Assembly: GCA_004519485.1 (NCBI GenBank)
Contig: CP038116.1
Coordinates: forward strand, 248,001-312,000
Direction of reading: 5' to 3'
Source of the DNA: Nannochloropsis oceanica
Lineage: Eukaryota > Sar > Eustigmatophyceae > Eustigmatales > Monodopsidaceae
DNA length: 64,000 bases
The first letter of the stretch is position 1, and every line of letters starts with the position of its first letter. Under the pieces are notes generated by a model, which saw only the letters and a list, made by a program, of their open reading frames with translations, did no database searches and was not told where the DNA came from. Shown in pieces: positions 23,023-33,182 of this stretch. The translations under genes and the position numbers were made by a program.

Positions 23023-23160
23023 TCCGTGACCGAGAGTCAGGCTGAGTACTGGCATCCGAAGAATACGAATAACGTGAATGCTGTTTAAGAGATGAGCGTT
23101 TTGACGGGCTTGGTGAACTGTTACGTGGTGGTGGCGGATGATATTGTTAAAGGAGCGTAG
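23023..23160 (+). pseudogene. Decayed duplicate of the SPX-EXS C-terminal end
   Basis: This 138-bp stretch reads TESQAEYWHPKNTNN, then a stop codon, then EMSVLTGLV and VVVADDIVKGA. The true gene end reads TESQHEYRDPKNTNN, then EVSLVAGLV and VVVADGIDEG. It is a partial copy of the last ~50 codons, with an internal stop and a few codons lost, 30 bp after the functional stop. It could be the remnant of a tandem paralogue or of a local duplication. Confidence 0.85.
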
Positions 23161-23836
23161 TGATTGAAGGGGGTGGGGAGGGACGGAGGGAAGGAGGGAG
23201 GCAGGGAAGGGAAGGGTGGCCTTTGCACGCCACCCCGAGGATTCATGTTTTGAATGAATCAAAAGTTGCGTATGTTGATAGATGAGAAACGTCAGAGGGC
23301 ATAAAGCATTCATAAGGAAGAATAGAGTAGGGATGGGGGAGAGAAGACACCTTTGGCAGCTGGCAAAGAAAGGAATGGAATGAGTAGAGTTGTTTTGGAC
23401 GGAAGAGCGAGGAAGAGCGAGAGAGCAAAGAAAGAGATAGTGCGCGACAGAAAGAGAGAGACCCTAACCCTGCGCGACAGATGTATAAATAGAAGAAGTA
23501 TTCTCAGCACAACAGAGAGAAGAGACAAGTCTCGTCGAAGAAACGAAGAGGGAAACTACATGATAGAACGAAGGCGAGGACGGGGAGGAGGACCAGGATG
23601 AGTGGGCGACAGGAGCCCATCAAAGAGAATGGGGGAAAGCAAGAAAACTCAAACATGCCATAGGAATAAGAAACAACAAATAATCGAAAACCATTGAGCG
23701 CGGTGATGGTAGTGACTCCGCTCGTTTTCAGTTATGTAAAGGTACACATACGAGTTCAATTACATTTTTTTGTGTCTTGTGCTTTTGACACACCATTCAC
23801 TTAATTGTCCTTCCCTCCATCCCTCCGTACTAACTG
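23161..23836. other. Intergenic region between convergent 3' ends
   Basis: The sense strand is purine-rich (GA runs ~23400-23520) after the SPX-EXS gene. The + strand becomes C/T-rich next to the leftward kinase gene. A two-unit CCCTAA-like stretch at ~23461 is too short to mean anything. No gene is seen. Confidence 0.5.
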
Positions 23837-24961
23837 TCACCCTTCTCCTCTGTTCAACGGCACCATGTCCACAGCCACCATTCCTCCCTTCCTCCTCCCC
23901 TCCCATCCACCTTCCGCCTCAAAAGCATACGCAGTGAGCGACCTCTCCACCCTCGCCAGCACCTCCCCAACCCCCGGCCTCTTCCTGGGATCCTGCTCCA
24001 ACATCCATACAACAATCTCTACCACTCCCTCCGAATAGCCATGTCGCGCCGGCCAGGGTATCTTGCCGATAACCCGTAGAAAAGTACACTCCACCACCCG
24101 TGGCCTTTCTCCCTCCCTCGCCCCTCCATTCTCAGTGAATTCAACCTCGAAGGGGGAATAACCAAACATGAGCGCAAATAGCAAGCAGCCCAGCGACCAC
24201 ACATCCACTTTGGCGTCTAAACACGCATCACTACTAACGTCGAATAGTTCCGGTGCTCGGAATGTCATCGTGGAATGCTGTGTGGCTTCCTCCTGTATCA
24301 ACAGCGCCTCTGACCTATTCTCCACTCTCCGATCCGCCGGCATCATGGAACCAAAATCAATGAGAATAGGCGTTGTTCCATCGGCTTTTAGTAGCACATT
24401 TTCGGGTTTTATGTCCCGGTGGGCTAGGGCTGGTTTGTGTTCGTGCAGCGCTTGGACGCCTAGGAGAACCCCATGAAACAAACGGAGTAAAGCCGCTTCA
24501 GGCCATGTCCCCATCACGCCCGTGGTCATCAAAGGCCGCAAAATCCTCTTATCGATCTCATCTCTTAGGGAACCGCCTGATATGTAAGGAAAGAGGAGGT
24601 AGGCATAGATGCCCGTGCTGCTGCTTGGGACGGGGTGCTGCTGATGCACGCGACTGTCAATCAGGGGCAAAAGGTTGGGGTGTCGCAGCTCCCGGTGGTA
24701 AAAAATTTCACGTTTGGCAGCTTCGAGTTGCTCTCGTACTTGGCATAGCATCTTTTTCAGAGCGTACACTTCGCCTGTGTGAGCGTCCTGAGCGAGGTAG
24801 ACGTACCCAAACCCACCCTCGGCCAACTGTTTTTTGATGCGCACGCGTCGCCCACCATCCAACGCCACGGAGCTCGGCCACAGTGCCTCCTGCAGCCAGG
24901 CCAGCAGCGCCTTTACAGCATCGAGCAACACGTGGAAGAAGCCTTCGAAGGACTGCAGCAT
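23837..24961 (-). CDS. STK16/MPSK1-like serine/threonine kinase (NAK family)
   Basis: A single exon of 374 residues. The ATG at 24961 is the first in frame; the open frame extends further upstream without an ATG. Kinase motifs are complete: Gly loop AEGGFGYVYLAQ, ATP-binding Lys in YALKKM, catalytic HRDIKPENVLL, DFG in LIDFGSM, and RAPELF. DFGSM, the TMTFRAPELFDV activation segment and the late DVWSLGCLLFALMFGYSPF are characteristic of STK16, a Golgi/membrane-linked kinase of the NAK group. Human STK16 is myristoylated and palmitoylated. This protein has no Gly2 and begins instead with an amphipathic stretch (LQSFEGFFHVLLDAVKALL) that could serve as membrane anchor (inference). It is divergent from ALG14. 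Confidence 0.9.
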   Translation of the reverse strand: MLQSFEGFFHVLLDAVKALLAWLQEALWPSSVALDGGRRVRIKKQLAEGGFGYVYLAQDAHTGEVYALKKMLCQVREQLEAAKREIFYHRELRHPNLLPLIDSRVHQQHPVPSSSTGIYAYLLFPYISGGSLRDEIDKRILRPLMTTGVMGTWPEAALLRLFHGVLLGVQALHEHKPALAHRDIKPENVLLKADGTTPILIDFGSMMPADRRVENRSEALLIQEEATQHSTMTFRAPELFDVSSDACLDAKVDVWSLGCLLFALMFGYSPFEVEFTENGGAREGERPRVVECTFLRVIGKIPWPARHGYSEGVVEIVVWMLEQDPRKRPGVGEVLARVERSLTAYAFEAEGGWEGRRKGGMVAVDMVPLNRGEG

Positions 24962-25286
24962 ACTAATTAAAACGAGGCGGAAATAATGGTGGCGGCGCCG
25001 GCCGTGGTAATGCTGCGGAAGAGGTGAATGGGAGGGAAACACGGACTGACTGACGACAGGATAAGCAAGCGCCGTCGTCGTAGCTGTCTTCTTTGGTCTA
25101 GCTCCGGGAGTCTGTTCAGAGTGATTGTGTCGGTCTGGTGGTTGAGTTTAGTACGGCCGTATGTATGGAAGGAACTCGCCCAAGATGCCTCAACGCGCAA
25201 GTCTACGCAAGCCATGTCCTGACCCTCAAAACAATTGTGCCACACACTCATAGTTCGCCCGGAATACCCTTAACAACATTATCAGC
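24962..25286. promoter_or_regulatory. Divergent promoter of the kinase and ALG14 genes
   Basis: A compact upstream region shared by the leftward kinase and rightward ALG14. Its right part is the first unit of the 172-bp triplication, so ALG14 has three copies of its proximal leader. Confidence 0.5.
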
Positions 25287-25445
25287 ATGAACGACAAGCC
25301 CGCTCTGGACTGGGCGGACCCCGTTACCCTGGGCCTTGCCATGTTTGCTGTCTTTTACGTCGTCACAATCATTCTCGCCTTACTCGCTTACCGACCCTCA
25401 AAACAATTGTGCCACACACTCATAGTTCGCCCGGAATACCCTTAA
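25287..25445 (+). other. Upstream ORF 1 created by the ALG14 triplication
   Basis: It starts with the same MNDKPALDWADPV as ALG14 and encodes its N-terminal membrane helix. It then reads into the next repeat unit and stops after 52 codons. If transcribed with ALG14 it would act as an upstream ORF with an identical start context. Confidence 0.6.
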
Positions 25446-25458
25446 CAACATTATCAGC

Positions 25459-25617
25459 ATGAACGACAAGCCCGCTCTGGACTGGGCGGACCCCGTTACC
25501 CTGGGCCTTGCCATGTTTGCTGTCTTTTACGTCGTCACAATCATTCTCGCCTTACTCGCTTACCGACCCTCAAAACAATTGTGCCACACACTCATAGTTC
25601 GCCCGGAATACCCTTAA
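25459..25617 (+). other. Upstream ORF 2 created by the ALG14 triplication
   Basis: Identical in structure to the first upstream ORF, 172 bp further on. It ends 13 bp before the ATG of the complete ALG14 frame. Confidence 0.6.
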
Positions 25618-25630
25618 CAACATTATCAGC

Positions 25631-26377
25631 ATGAACGACAAGCCCGCTCTGGACTGGGCGGACCCCGTTACCCTGGGCCTTGCCATGTTTGCTGTCTTTT
25701 ACGTCGTCACAATCATTCTCGCCTTACTCGCTTTCCGCCTCTTCGTTGTCCTCCCCAACCGCGTCACCAATGCCCGAGTTTCAACCCCCGGCAGCGAAAA
25801 AGAGCCTCTACGAAAGATGCCAGTGTCACTCCTTGTCGTTCTAGGCTCGGGGGGTCACTCCAAGGAGATGCTCACGATGCTCCGTGGCCTCGACCCACAG
25901 CGCTACCACCCCATCGTCTTCGTCCGGGCCGTGTCGGACACCCGCAGCGAGGGCATGCTTAAGACCACCTTCGCCTCCTTAACCACCTCTTCGTCCTCTG
26001 ATTCCAATTTCCTCATCAAACCAAGCGCTATACTGACCGTGCCCCGCGCCCGCTCTGTGGGGCAATCGTGGTTCACCACCCCCTTCACCACGCTTCAAGC
26101 CACGGTAGCATCCCTCATGCTCGTCGCAAAACAGCAGCCCGACGTGATCTTATGTAATGGTCCAGGGACATGCTTGCCTATATGTTTGGCTGGATATGTC
26201 CTCCGTTTTTGGGGGTTGAAACACGTCAAGGTCATTTTTGTGGAGTCTTTTTGTAGGGTTCAGAGCTTGTCATTGACCGGTAGGCTGCTTTATCGAGTTG
26301 CGGATAGATTCATCGTGCAATGGCAGGGGTTAAAGGGCAGATACCCACAGGCAGAGTATTTGGGACAGCTTTGTTAG
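25631..26377 (+). CDS. ALG14: ALG14, membrane subunit of UDP-GlcNAc transferase
   Basis: A single exon of 248 residues. An N-terminal membrane helix (LGLAMFAVFYVVTIILALLA) is followed by the ALG14 core: LLVVLGSGGHSKEMLTML, a central variable Ser-rich loop, DVILCNGPGTCLPICLAGY, VIFVESFCRVQSLSLTG and FIVQWQGL. ALG14 anchors the catalytic ALG13 on the cytosolic face of the ER and together they add the second GlcNAc to dolichol-PP-GlcNAc in N-glycan assembly. The start is the third of three identical ATG contexts; the first two lead to short frames. The gene ends in YPQAEYLGQLC, the normal family end. Confidence 0.94.
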   Translation: MNDKPALDWADPVTLGLAMFAVFYVVTIILALLAFRLFVVLPNRVTNARVSTPGSEKEPLRKMPVSLLVVLGSGGHSKEMLTMLRGLDPQRYHPIVFVRAVSDTRSEGMLKTTFASLTTSSSSDSNFLIKPSAILTVPRARSVGQSWFTTPFTTLQATVASLMLVAKQQPDVILCNGPGTCLPICLAGYVLRFWGLKHVKVIFVESFCRVQSLSLTGRLLYRVADRFIVQWQGLKGRYPQAEYLGQLC

Positions 26378-26601
26378 TTTGGCGGGAGAATAAGGCAAAG
26401 TCGTTAAAGGAGCAAAGTCTTTGTACAGTAGGAGGAAAAGCGTGTTTTTCGCGATCCTGAGTTTCTTTCCCTTCTTGTTATTTATCTTCTTCTACTCCTC
26501 CTTTTCCTCCACCTTCGTTCACATCTTCTTCCTCCTACTCTCATCCTCTCCCTCCTCATCATACTACCTCTTCTGTTGCTGTCGTTTGGAGCAGTGTTTG
26601 T

Positions 26602-26670
26602 TTTACGTCTAGAGCTGCTGCTGCTACTGCTGCTGCTACTGCTGCTGCTGCTGCTGCTGCTACTACTGCT
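26602..26670. repeat. Imperfect CTG/CTA trinucleotide run
   Basis: An interrupted run of CTG units with some CTA in the ALG14 3' flank. It lies outside coding sequence. Confidence 0.8.
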
Positions 26671-26767
26671 GTCAGTGCTGCTGCGTTCATGAAGTAATCA
26701 TTGTCATCGACAGGGAGGAATAACTAAGATGAGAAAGACAAGGGGATAAAAGGGGAGAGAGTAGGTA

Positions 26768-26769
<2 letters not shown>

Positions 26770-26799
<30 letters not shown>
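26770..26799. repeat. (CTG)10 microsatellite
   Basis: About ten uninterrupted CTG units in the intergenic region. It is likely length-variable between strains. Confidence 0.85.
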
Positions 26800-26800
<1 letters not shown>

Positions 26801-27042
26801 CTAAGTCCCAAAAAACTACTACACAAACTCTTCCTCCCTCCATCCCACCTTCCCTCGCTCCATGATTCTGATCAGGAGGGATCCCTCGTCCATCCCCCCT
26901 TCCCCCTTCCCCCTTTCCAGGCTCGTCAACTATTTCGTAATGCCAATCTCCATCTTCACATTTCATTTTCTGCATCGCCTCGATGAAACACAAAGAGAAT
27001 GAAGGAAGGAAGGGAGTGAGTGAGGGAGGGAGGGAGGGCACT

Positions 27043-28022
27043 CTATACAGGCGGTGTTCCTCCCCCAACCCTCCTTCCCGACTTGGCCGATTTTTCCGTG
27101 CTCTCAATTTCAGCCTTGAGACTATCCAACAGCTCCCTCTCCGACATTGCCTTCACAACCGTACCCTCCTCCATTGCAATCCTCCTCACCCGCACCCTCT
27201 TGTCTCCCTCTTTCCCTGCCTCCGTCACTTCCTCCACACACACCTCCAACCCCCCTTCTAGAATTGGCCTCGTCGGTTTCTGCCCCCCCAGAATCGCCTC
27301 CCCCTTCATCCGGGCCTTCTCAATCGCTTTTTCCTCCCTAAAGCCCGGCCCGAGGCTCTGCATGGTGGGCAAAAAATAGATCTTGGCACCCAGGGGCGTC
27401 CTGACAGCGAAAACCTTGGTGGTCAGCCTCCTTTCCCCCTCCATGTACTGCAGAGCCCACGCTCGGAGTGACATGCGCATGCCCAACACGTCGGTCTCCT
27501 TGAAGGACAAGCGCAGCACCTCCGGTCCCACCAGTTTGAGCATGCTGTCCCTCCATCCCGCATCGGTCGGCGGGCTGGTGCCCTTGCCATTGATCACCGA
27601 GAAGGACGCGTTCAACGCCATGGGCAACGCGATGGACTGCACCACCGCCTGGGCCGCAGTCGCGTAGTTCGTGGCCCCCCCATTGAAAGGGTCGCCGGGG
27701 GAGAGGTTCAGCGCCTCCTCCCCGCTCTTCACCGGCCCCAGCGATCCAACCCGGATGATGGAAAAGTTATAACCCAAACTTTTACTCAATCTCTTGATGC
27801 TCTGTTCCACTGCCTTCTTTTTCTCCAGCACCCCACTCATACTATCAAAGGAAAATTGAAACAATGCTTTTTCTGACCCCAAGCTCGATAAATAAACCAC
27901 ATGTCGCAACCCCCCCCCTTCCGCCGCTGCTGCAATCAGCGCCTCTACCGCAGGTGCTTCCATCACACTTCCTCCCCCCTTTGTATCCGGCAACAACACC
28001 AATACACTCGCTCCTTTCACGT

Positions 28023-28062
<40 letters not shown>

Positions 28063-29256
28063 TCCTCCTCCTCCTCCTCCAAGCACGACCTCCCTCGATG
28101 ACCCCCCTCTTGCTTTCAGGCACTCCTTGAGCGCAGGCGCCATGGCACTTTCCCTCAAATAAACTAACACTGTGGTAGCTCTCGTGAGGTCCACGTTGCG
28201 ACAAACTGTTTCATAAGCAGCGGCTTCTTCGTTCCTCAAAACAGATTGCATGTTCTCCGTGATTTTTGGCCAGGTGTTTTCTTCGCCTTCAGCTAGATCC
28301 AGGTCGTCCAACTCCTGAGAGGGAGGGAGGGAGGGAGGTAATAAGGGAGAGAGGGAGGGTCAGCCATGCGTCAGGAGTGAGAGAGTGAAACTCTGCATTA
28401 TGGGGCAGCGTGAAAATCCCCCCCCCCCCCGCCCCTCCCCCATCAACCCCGAATGTCTGAAACAAAATTGAATTGGAACAAAAAGCGTACCTTCATCAAG
28501 GCATCTACTATCCCCGTCCCCTCCTCAATCGACGCCTCCATCAGCTTCTGAGCAATGTACGCATTCGCTTTGCCTATATTTCCACCAACCACCTGCAAGT
28601 CCTCCGTCTTCACACCTGTGGCTTTACTTCCTTGTTCACATTCACCCGAAGGAGTGGTGGTGGTGGGAGAGGACGAGGACGAGGAGGAAGACGGATTACG
28701 GGAGGGAACGCCGATCTCTTCCACGTCATCGCCTAGGTCCAAAAATTGCCCCGTGTATGGGTCCCATTGGATTTTCATTTGAAGCGAGGAGGAAGAGGAG
28801 GAGCTGGGGGGGAAGGAGGTGGAGGGAGAGCGTCGGGTCTGTTTTTGTGGAGCAAGGGGGAAGGGAGGGAAGGGAGAGTGGTTCGAGGAGGAAGGGAGGA
28901 AGGACACAAGGGTAAAGCGTTGAGATTAAATGGTACATAGGGAATGGACAATCTGGAGCGCGCGCTGTGCAGTCAGATTGAATTAAAACGCGACGTTTTT
29001 TGTCCTCTTCTTTTCTTTTATCGGGCAAGGGGGAGGCGATGAGAAGGTCGCCAAAGCACCAACATACCTGACGGCTGGGCAAGAAGGACGAGGACCAGGC
29101 GACACACGAGGGGGGGAAGAGACACAAGATTGTGTAGACCACGTAGAAAAATACGAGGGCAAGCGAGGGGAAGGATGAAGAGGAGGAGGAGGAGGAGGAG
29201 GGGGAGGAGGAGGAGGAAGCCCGCCGGGTTGAGGAGGAGGAAGGCACCATCATCAT
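27043..29256 (-). CDS. Plastid-targeted NmrA/atypical SDR-like NAD(P)-binding protein
   Basis: Three exons, 29256..29068, 28838..28491 and 28314..27043 (introns 229 and 176 bp, all phase 0), give 602 residues. Exon 1 starts MMMVPSSSSTRRASSS, then a Ser run and a hydrophobic signal core (LALVFFYVVYTILCLF) ending CVAWSSSFLPSRQ. This is a bipartite signal-plus-transit layout as used for complex plastids. Exon 2 encodes MKIQWDPYTGQFLDLGDD and a helical segment. Exon 3 has a Rossmann-like half with RHVVYLSSLGSEK, a YNFSIIRVGSLGP strand and a YATAAQAVVQSIALPMALN region, which fits NmrA-like/atypical SDR proteins. The cofactor Gly motif is not obvious; a poly-Gly/poly-Ala tract (~nt 28020-28080) lies nearby. 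Catalysis is uncertain, and a structural or regulatory plastid role is possible. Confidence 0.72.
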
Positions 29257-30006
29257 CGCTCGTGGCCGTGGCGTGAGGACGGCGGGTCAAGAAGGTTAGG
29301 GGCCCCGCACCGCGCAAGAATCTGTAGAAGATGACGAGAGATTGGGTGAGCTGCGGGAGAGGGTGCTGGTCGAAGTGTCAAGAATGAAAAGGAGACAGAC
29401 GGCACGGGTATCGGCCCAAGGCATGCCCTTCTTTCCATATTTCGCGGAATAACTTTTGTGTTCGTTCTTTGTGCTCTTGTGGCCTGGTGGCCCATCGCCG
29501 GGTGTTTTCAAAGCCCCTTTGAACGTGGCATGATGGATAATCTGCTGTGGTTTTCACTCGACGACTTGCTTGGCACTCTCAATATTGCTGGAAACTACGT
29601 AGTGGCGGAGGTCTCGGCAAGGCGGGGGCTTAAAAAAGAAGGAGGGCTGGCAACAACCGACAGCCAAAACACGATGCAACGGCTTGCTTCTTGCTGTCTT
29701 GACAGACCTCCACTTCATCCTTCTTTTGAACGCTTTGGCAAGCCCTTGAGGCTTCCCGCGCTCACATACACATTCGCTACACATCATCCCTTCCGCCCTT
29801 TACCTAGGTTACGCCCGTTGCGCGCTTCTCCTGCGCTTTCCACGCCTCGGCTGAGAGTCAATTTCGGAGGGCTCGATTTTGTGTGCCCGGCGTCTCATCC
29901 TCCGACCGGAACACAATGCCACCAAACCCTTGAATTATCGGCACTTTTACTGAACCCCGCATCCGAACCACCACACAAACAAACCAGGCACAAATCTTAC
30001 TAGATC
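29257..30006. promoter_or_regulatory. Divergent promoter region
   Basis: This lies between the NmrA-like gene (-) and the ankyrin/Tudor-like gene (+). A + strand open frame at 29458-30003 ends 3 bp before the next ATG but shows no domain. I treat it as leader sequence rather than a gene. Confidence 0.4.
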
Positions 30007-31998
30007 ATGAGTGCCGCGTCATCTTCCCTTGCCAAGCGCAAGCGGGGTGTCGAGGGCAGCGAGCCGCCTCAACCTCGCCACCCCCCTCCACGACGCCAGA
30101 GCCGCCGAAACGAGGCCAACAACAGCAACAATGTGCCGTCTACGGCCGCATCTTTGGAGAGGATCCTCCCCTCAACAAGCAGTACCAATGCCCTTGAGTC
30201 GCCCGCGTTGCTTCCGCCCATCGACCCCCGTCCTCCCATCCCCCAGGCTCCTACAGCCCTTCTTACTTCCATGGAGCGCCGCGCCTTGGGACTGTCAGGG
30301 TTGCTCCTTGCTGCCTTTGTCGGCGACGCCGCCATGTTCGCCAAGGAAGTACATCGCGTATCGACCTTGTCGGTGTCCTGTCCGTCCTCTTCCTCTTCCT
30401 TCGCGTCCACCGCCTGGGGCCGTCTAGACGCCCACGGTCGTTCCGTCCTCCATGCCGCCGCCTCCTCAGGGCATCCGACAATTCTTCGACAAGTCCTTGC
30501 GGCCCAAGTTCTCGATATTGATACAGAGACCGAAGGTGGATTGACGGCATTGTGCTATTCCTTGGACCGACGCGACGTGGCTGGCGCCACCACCTTGCTT
30601 ACCGCTGGGGCTGACCCCGGAAAAGTCGAAAAGATTTACGGATTGTGGGAGAGCGAGTGGGCAAGTGAGAAGATGGGCTTATTTGGAACATCACGAGAGG
30701 ATGCTTTAGCCATTTTAAAGCTTGCTTTGTGTGCATCGGTGGCACGGAGAAATGAACAGGCTCAGCCGTGGTTGGATGGAGAGACGCAGCTCTCGCTGTA
30801 TGAGGAATGGAAAGCAAAGCTGAAAGTGGGGAGTAGGGTCGATGCGCGGGATTGTGATTATCGATGGTATGAAGCGGAGGTAATTGGAGTGTTCCCTGGA
30901 GGGGTACGTGTGAGTTATCTAAGTTGGGGAAAGAGGTTTGATGAGGACCTGGGCTTGGATAGCTTGAGGGTGTTACCTGCATACTCGGTAGTGCCGGCGT
31001 GGAGGGAGAGCCTGGGGGTGGGGAGCCAGGTAGAAATTTTGGCGGCGGCGGCAACAGCAGTGGTGGCGCCCGAGACGGGCCAAGGAGGGCCGGAGATTGC
31101 TGGTGAGGAAGGGGGTGGGGTAGGAGGAGGGGAGGGTGGGGGAGGAGGAGGAGGAGAGGGTGGGGGAGGAGGAGGAGGAGGAGGAGGAGGGGGGGGAGGG
31201 GGAGGGGGAGGAGGGTTGCTGTCCTCTCCGCCCCATGTCCGGTGGGAGGAGATGGAAAGGAAGTGGTGGGATGCCACGGCTCTAGATATTGATCGACGAC
31301 GGCGCAGAATCCTCTTAAGTGTGGATGGTCGCCCTAGCTTGTCTCGCTGGGTGGAGATCGATGGGAGGGAAATTGCTGATATATCTACTCACGTCAAGCC
31401 CATCACTGGCGGTACCCTCGCTCCTCCCCCTCCTCCCCCTCTTCTGCCCCCTCCTCCCCTGTCGCACCCACTCCTCGCTGGTGTTGGTGCTGCGATTGAT
31501 CCTGCTGCTGGTGTTGCTGGTGGCGGTGTGCTCGTCCCTCTCCGGGGGGGCAAAGAGCCCGTCCCTGCCACACCCCGTCAGATCCGAGCACGCGAAGCAG
31601 CCAATGCCAGAGACCTACCTACGCTCCTCTCCTTCATCAACGTACAAGATCCTGCCGCTCTTCGGATGACTTACTACCGCCGCAAGCTTCATTTAATCAC
31701 GGCATACAGCCCCGAAGCTCCTTCTCGTGGCGTAGGTTGCCCCCTGCTGACAGCACGTCGAGAGCAGGGTGCGCCGGAGCTCAACGTGCACCACCACAAC
31801 CACCACCACAAGCGAGGATATGTAAAAAGGGCGAAGATTGATCGTCGTGGCAGCACTATGAGTAGCAGGCGCGGTAAGAGTGGCCATAGTAGTGCGTTGA
31901 CTATGGGCTACGCGGAAAGGCGGGAGCGGGTGTTGAGCCATGTGGTGACTGAGTTGAATGAAGATTTGTTTACGGACCTCTTGTTGGACTATTGGTGA
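30007..31998 (+). CDS. Ankyrin-repeat protein with two Tudor-like modules and a poly-Gly tract
   Basis: A single exon of 663 residues. A basic N-tail (LAKRKRGVEG, PPPRRQSRRN) looks like a nuclear signal. Ankyrin-type repeats follow (HGRSVLHAAASSGHPTILRQ; GGLTALCYSLDRRDVAGATT). Next is a Tudor-like module with RVDARDCDYRWYEAEVIGVF and VSYLSWGKRFDEDLGLDSL, close to the module in the OTU protein at 6.1-8.8 kb. A ~30-residue Gly-rich run (nt ~31120-31220) separates it from a second module containing KWWDATALDID and SRWVEIDG. The C-terminal part is basic and ends ELNEDLFTDLLLDYW. Tudor/Agenet folds commonly read methylated histones or bind RNA/DNA, so a chromatin role is plausible but inferred. 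Confidence 0.75.
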   Translation: MSAASSSLAKRKRGVEGSEPPQPRHPPPRRQSRRNEANNSNNVPSTAASLERILPSTSSTNALESPALLPPIDPRPPIPQAPTALLTSMERRALGLSGLLLAAFVGDAAMFAKEVHRVSTLSVSCPSSSSSFASTAWGRLDAHGRSVLHAAASSGHPTILRQVLAAQVLDIDTETEGGLTALCYSLDRRDVAGATTLLTAGADPGKVEKIYGLWESEWASEKMGLFGTSREDALAILKLALCASVARRNEQAQPWLDGETQLSLYEEWKAKLKVGSRVDARDCDYRWYEAEVIGVFPGGVRVSYLSWGKRFDEDLGLDSLRVLPAYSVVPAWRESLGVGSQVEILAAAATAVVAPETGQGGPEIAGEEGGGVGGGEGGGGGGGEGGGGGGGGGGGGGGGGGGGLLSSPPHVRWEEMERKWWDATALDIDRRRRRILLSVDGRPSLSRWVEIDGREIADISTHVKPITGGTLAPPPPPPLLPPPPLSHPLLAGVGAAIDPAAGVAGGGVLVPLRGGKEPVPATPRQIRAREAANARDLPTLLSFINVQDPAALRMTYYRRKLHLITAYSPEAPSRGVGCPLLTARREQGAPELNVHHHNHHHKRGYVKRAKIDRRGSTMSSRRGKSGHSSALTMGYAERRERVLSHVVTELNEDLFTDLLLDYW

Positions 31999-32932
31999 AG
32001 GAGGGGAAAGAGTGAGAAAAAAGAAAATTCATCAGAGAGGGAGAAAGACTGGCAGACGAGAAGAATGACTTTTAGTTAGTGTGTATCTTACTATAGTACA
32101 GGTGAAAAAGAGAGGGAGAGCGCGCGGAAAGCATATGGAGTGTAGGTAAAGGATAGAGAGTGCGAGGGAGGGCGAGAGGGAAGCCGGGTGACGGTATGGT
32201 GGTTCGCATATGTATGAAGAGGACATATGTCTCTAACAAACAACAGTGTGTGTACGTGTTTATTTAATTAATAAATGGAGTATCACATAAAAGGCAAGTA
32301 CTTCCCACATCCAACGGAACACAAGAGAGAGATAAAAATCAGAAGTACTACAATGCCCCCATAAGCTCATATCTAATCAAATAATGTAAGCCTGTAGGTA
32401 GGTCGGTAGTCCCACACACTTCACAAACACATACTTACACATATATGCATGTTACACACATACAAGTCAAGTGGCATAGTCAGCCAGAACGCCGAAAGTC
32501 AAAATGTCTGAAGGGACCCAGAAGTACGGCCCATGCATCAGCCCAGTGAGTCACTGACTTGTGAAACGGAATAATATTGGGGGGGACAAGAAATAACAGA
32601 AGACAGAAGATATCAATAAGCAACGTGTCACCACCATCACGACGGCTCTGCCTTCTGACTAGATGTGATGATAAACGCAATAAGACCCATGCCTCTGAAG
32701 CACATATACGATTCGTTCATAGTACACAAACGTGAAAGAGAGGGGGGAAATAAGGAGGAAAAGGGATATAGATAACGATCTCATGTGACGCTATTGATTT
32801 TTAAAGTGCTGCTGACTTTTTATGTACAAGCCTCGCTTTTTCCCTGTCCCGGGTTCTCCGATAAATCGTCTTCTATATCGCTATAATATCAAAACATATA
32901 TGAATCATCCCCCTCCCTTGATCCAGTCTTTT
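31999..32932. other. Intergenic region between convergent 3' ends
   Basis: The + strand is purine-rich just after the ankyrin gene stop. AT-richer sequence with no coding signature extends to the end of the APE2 gene. No repeat or RNA gene is seen. Confidence 0.5.
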
Positions 32933-33148
32933 TTACACTTCCTTATTTTTACTACTGCTGCTGCTGCTAGTGTGGATGCTAGTGCGGATGCTGCAACTGC
33001 TTGTGGACGCACTCGTCAAAAACTTGCGCAGCCCCTTCCCCTCAGTCGCCGTGGCCTCTCGCGCTTTTTTTCTATCCTTTCCCGTCTCCGCTTCGACCCT
33101 AACTTCTGCCCTTCTCTTCACGACACCACCTGCTGCTTCTCCTTTCCG

Positions 33149-33182
<34 letters not shown>

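Larger units (their letters stand above)
25221..25736 (+). repeat. 172-bp tandem triplication covering the ALG14 leader and first codons
   Basis: Units begin at 25221, 25393 and 25565, and the copies are essentially identical. Each contains ~66 bp of leader, the start codon context and the first ~33 codons of ALG14. Only the third unit runs on into the full gene. Exact identity means either a very recent duplication or an assembly error. Confidence 0.95.
26378..27042. other. Intergenic region with CTG microsatellites
   Basis: This lies between the convergent ends of ALG14 (+) and the NmrA-like gene (-). It is pyrimidine-rich and contains two CTG/CAG-type runs listed separately. No gene is supported. 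Confidence 0.5.

Noticed and set aside
23455-23480. CCCTAACCCT, telomere-like
   Set aside because: Only about two units inside a GA-rich 3' flank; too short to indicate an internal telomere.
29458-30003. 181-codon frame just before the ankyrin gene
   Set aside because: No domain, no targeting signal and no splice continuity; treated as leader DNA.
31120-31230. Possible G-quadruplex/recombination element
   Set aside because: It is the coding run for poly-Gly in the ankyrin protein; quadruplex formation is possible but nothing shows a separate function.
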